Position numbers and translations under genes: made by a program
Assembly: GCA_002493835.1 (NCBI GenBank)
Contig: DLAA01000105.1
Coordinates: forward strand, 52,848-57,979
Source of the DNA: Lachnospiraceae bacterium UBA7060
Lineage (GTDB): Bacteria; Bacillota; Clostridia; Lachnospirales; Lachnospiraceae
Reading direction: 5' to 3'
DNA: 5,132 bases
Notes under the pieces: model-generated
What the model saw: the letters and a program-made list of their open reading frames with translations, nothing else
The model's database searches: none
Told to the model about the DNA's origin: nothing
Part shown: positions 4,548-5,132 of the stretch, piece after piece
How the letters are laid out: every line of letters starts with the position of its first letter
Numbering within the stretch: the first letter of the stretch is position 1

Positions 4548-4937
4548 TTGGCGATAATTTTTCAATTTGACGCCGGTGACGAGTTGACCGGTGTTCAGTT
4601 AAGGACAAAGAATCAGCAAGTGCAGAAGGTCGTGGAAAAAGGGTATACGCAGGTGCACGCTGACAATGCGCCGCTGACAGTGCAGAATCCAATGGCGTAT
4701 CGCAAATCGATGCGGATTACCAATCAGAACGGGCAAACAATTTTTGCGTACATCGAGGAAGACGAGGAGGCGAGTCGTAAAATTTGCTTCTGTCAACAAT
4801 ATAGTGACGGGACGTTTTCAAGGACTTTGACAATTTCGCAAGCCGATGTCGTTACCATCATTATGGCGGGCGGTGGAAGTGACATTTTATATGAGCATGA
4901 CGAAAGTGAAACTTCTAAAAAGCTTGAAAAAGTATAA
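4548..4937 (+). CDS. Orphan 129-aa protein, TTG start
   Basis: No family recognised. The start rests on GGGAGGA (4534-4540) at 7-nt spacing before TTG; no in-frame ATG gives a better option. The protein is soluble and mildly acidic, without signal peptide or membrane helices. It looks mostly beta: AIIFQFDAG, TGVQLRTKN, SMRITNQNGQTIFAYIEED, KICFCQQYSDG, RTLTISQADVVTIIMAG, with an acidic/lysine-rich tail (DESETSKKLEKV). Two cysteines are spaced CFC near residue 82. NNG-rich codons (GCG, ACG, CGG) resemble the recombinase at 1-693 and differ from the AT-rich island, so it may belong to the same original element. A terminator-like hairpin lies upstream and short overlapping ORFs follow. It could be a small phage- or element-encoded protein; function is unknown. 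Confidence 0.65.
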   Translation: MAIIFQFDAGDELTGVQLRTKNQQVQKVVEKGYTQVHADNAPLTVQNPMAYRKSMRITNQNGQTIFAYIEEDEEASRKICFCQQYSDGTFSRTLTISQADVVTIIMAGGGSDILYEHDESETSKKLEKV

Positions 4938-5037
4938 TCTACTTTATTTAACGCCGTCGTCGAAAGGATATCAAACAAATGTCCGATTAAACGGGACGGG
5001 AGAAGATAGTTTCACAACGTGGCGGTACTGCCTATAA
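4891..5037 (+). CDS. Possible 48-aa ORF overlapping the end of the 129-aa gene
   Basis: In the +1 frame relative to the 129-aa gene, ATG at 4891 (or 4897) opens a basic N-terminus (MSMTKVKLLKSLKKYNLLYL). It continues past that gene's stop through LTPSSKGYQTNVRLNGTGED to a stop at 5035-5037. The 100 bases beyond the overlap use codons like the neighbouring gene (ACG, CCG, TCG, GGG). This suggests former or present coding: a coupled small ORF, or the rest of a gene broken by a frameshift. GGTGGAAGTG near 4872-4881 is a weak ribosome site. A third frame then reads GGTAYKDKYHMKADG to 5086, as expected if one gene decayed by frameshifts. Confidence 0.3.
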   Translation: MSMTKVKLLKSLKKYNLLYLTPSSKGYQTNVRLNGTGEDSFTTWRYCL

Positions 5038-5050
5038 GGATAAGTATCAC

Positions 5051-5086
5051 ATGAAAGCGGACGGGACACAGGTGTCTGGGGAGTAG
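5051..5086 (+). other. Tiny ORF, 11 codons, doubtful
   Basis: ATG at 5051 reads MKADGTQVSGE and stop, with a weak AAGGA at 5036-5040. The frame is open upstream from about 4988 (REKIVSQRGGTAYKDKYH), so this is more likely the tail of a frameshifted gene than a true peptide gene. Confidence 0.2.
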
Positions 5087-5093
5087 GAATTAC

Positions 5094-5129
5094 ATGGGAG
5101 ATATTATGAAAGGGGCTGTGAAAAAATAG
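5094..5129 (+). other. Tiny ORF at the right edge, 11 codons, doubtful
   Basis: ATG at 5094 reads MGDIMKGAVKK and stop at 5127-5129, followed by GGAG at the window end that could be the ribosome site of a gene outside the window. There is no strong upstream ribosome site. It is short enough to be chance. Confidence 0.2.
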
Positions 5130-5132
5130 GAG

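Noticed and set aside
4905..4937. Programmed frameshift at the A-rich end of the 129-aa gene
   Set aside because: The A runs do not form an X-XXY-YYZ heptamer in the reading frame, and no downstream stimulatory structure is evident.

Overview
The window looks like a worn accessory region from a low-GC Gram-positive bacterium, most likely a gut-type clostridial or Lachnospiraceae genome. The reasons are strong AGGGGG/GGAGG ribosome binding sites, TATAAT promoters, a clostridial-style serine recombinase, and relics of IS256-type and IS21-type insertion sequences plus a SprT-like gene of the kind common on conjugative elements in these bacteria. The taxonomy is inference; no rRNA, tRNA or housekeeping gene is present.

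Layout. (1) 1-693: 5'-truncated serine recombinase on the + strand, running in from the left edge. (2) 694-1430: decayed spacer with a long imperfect hairpin (834-930), a 46-codon relic of an IS256-family transposase on the - strand (978-1115), a small hairpin and a 16-bp perfect palindrome (1377-1392). (3) 1435-2979: a distinctly AT-rich cargo island with a 336-aa orphan gene, a 67-aa orphan gene and a possible 20-codon ORF, closed by a rho-independent terminator. The two main genes are each preceded by the same 57-bp promoter module (55/57 identical, with -35 and -10 boxes at the same positions). This is the most interesting part of the window. (4) 2998-4246: nested mobile-element debris. 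It holds an IS21-like end with AAATTAAAAGTGCAC repeats, a SprT-like gene with a stop at codon 2 and a truncated 3' part, three TTTCCGGAAA-centred tandem repeats, a 3' fragment of an unknown gene and a C-terminally truncated istB lacking an intact istA. (5) 4255-4433: a cluster of palindromes and hairpins, one a good terminator on the + strand. (6) 4548-5132: a 129-aa orphan gene with a TTG start, followed by overlapping or short candidate ORFs.

How the parts work together. No complete pathway is visible. The recombinase, IS256, IS21 and SprT pieces record repeated insertion and deletion. The cargo island has intact promoters, ribosome sites and a terminator, so it looks like a live, co-regulated set of orphan genes within a dead mobile background. 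Its function cannot be read from sequence alone.
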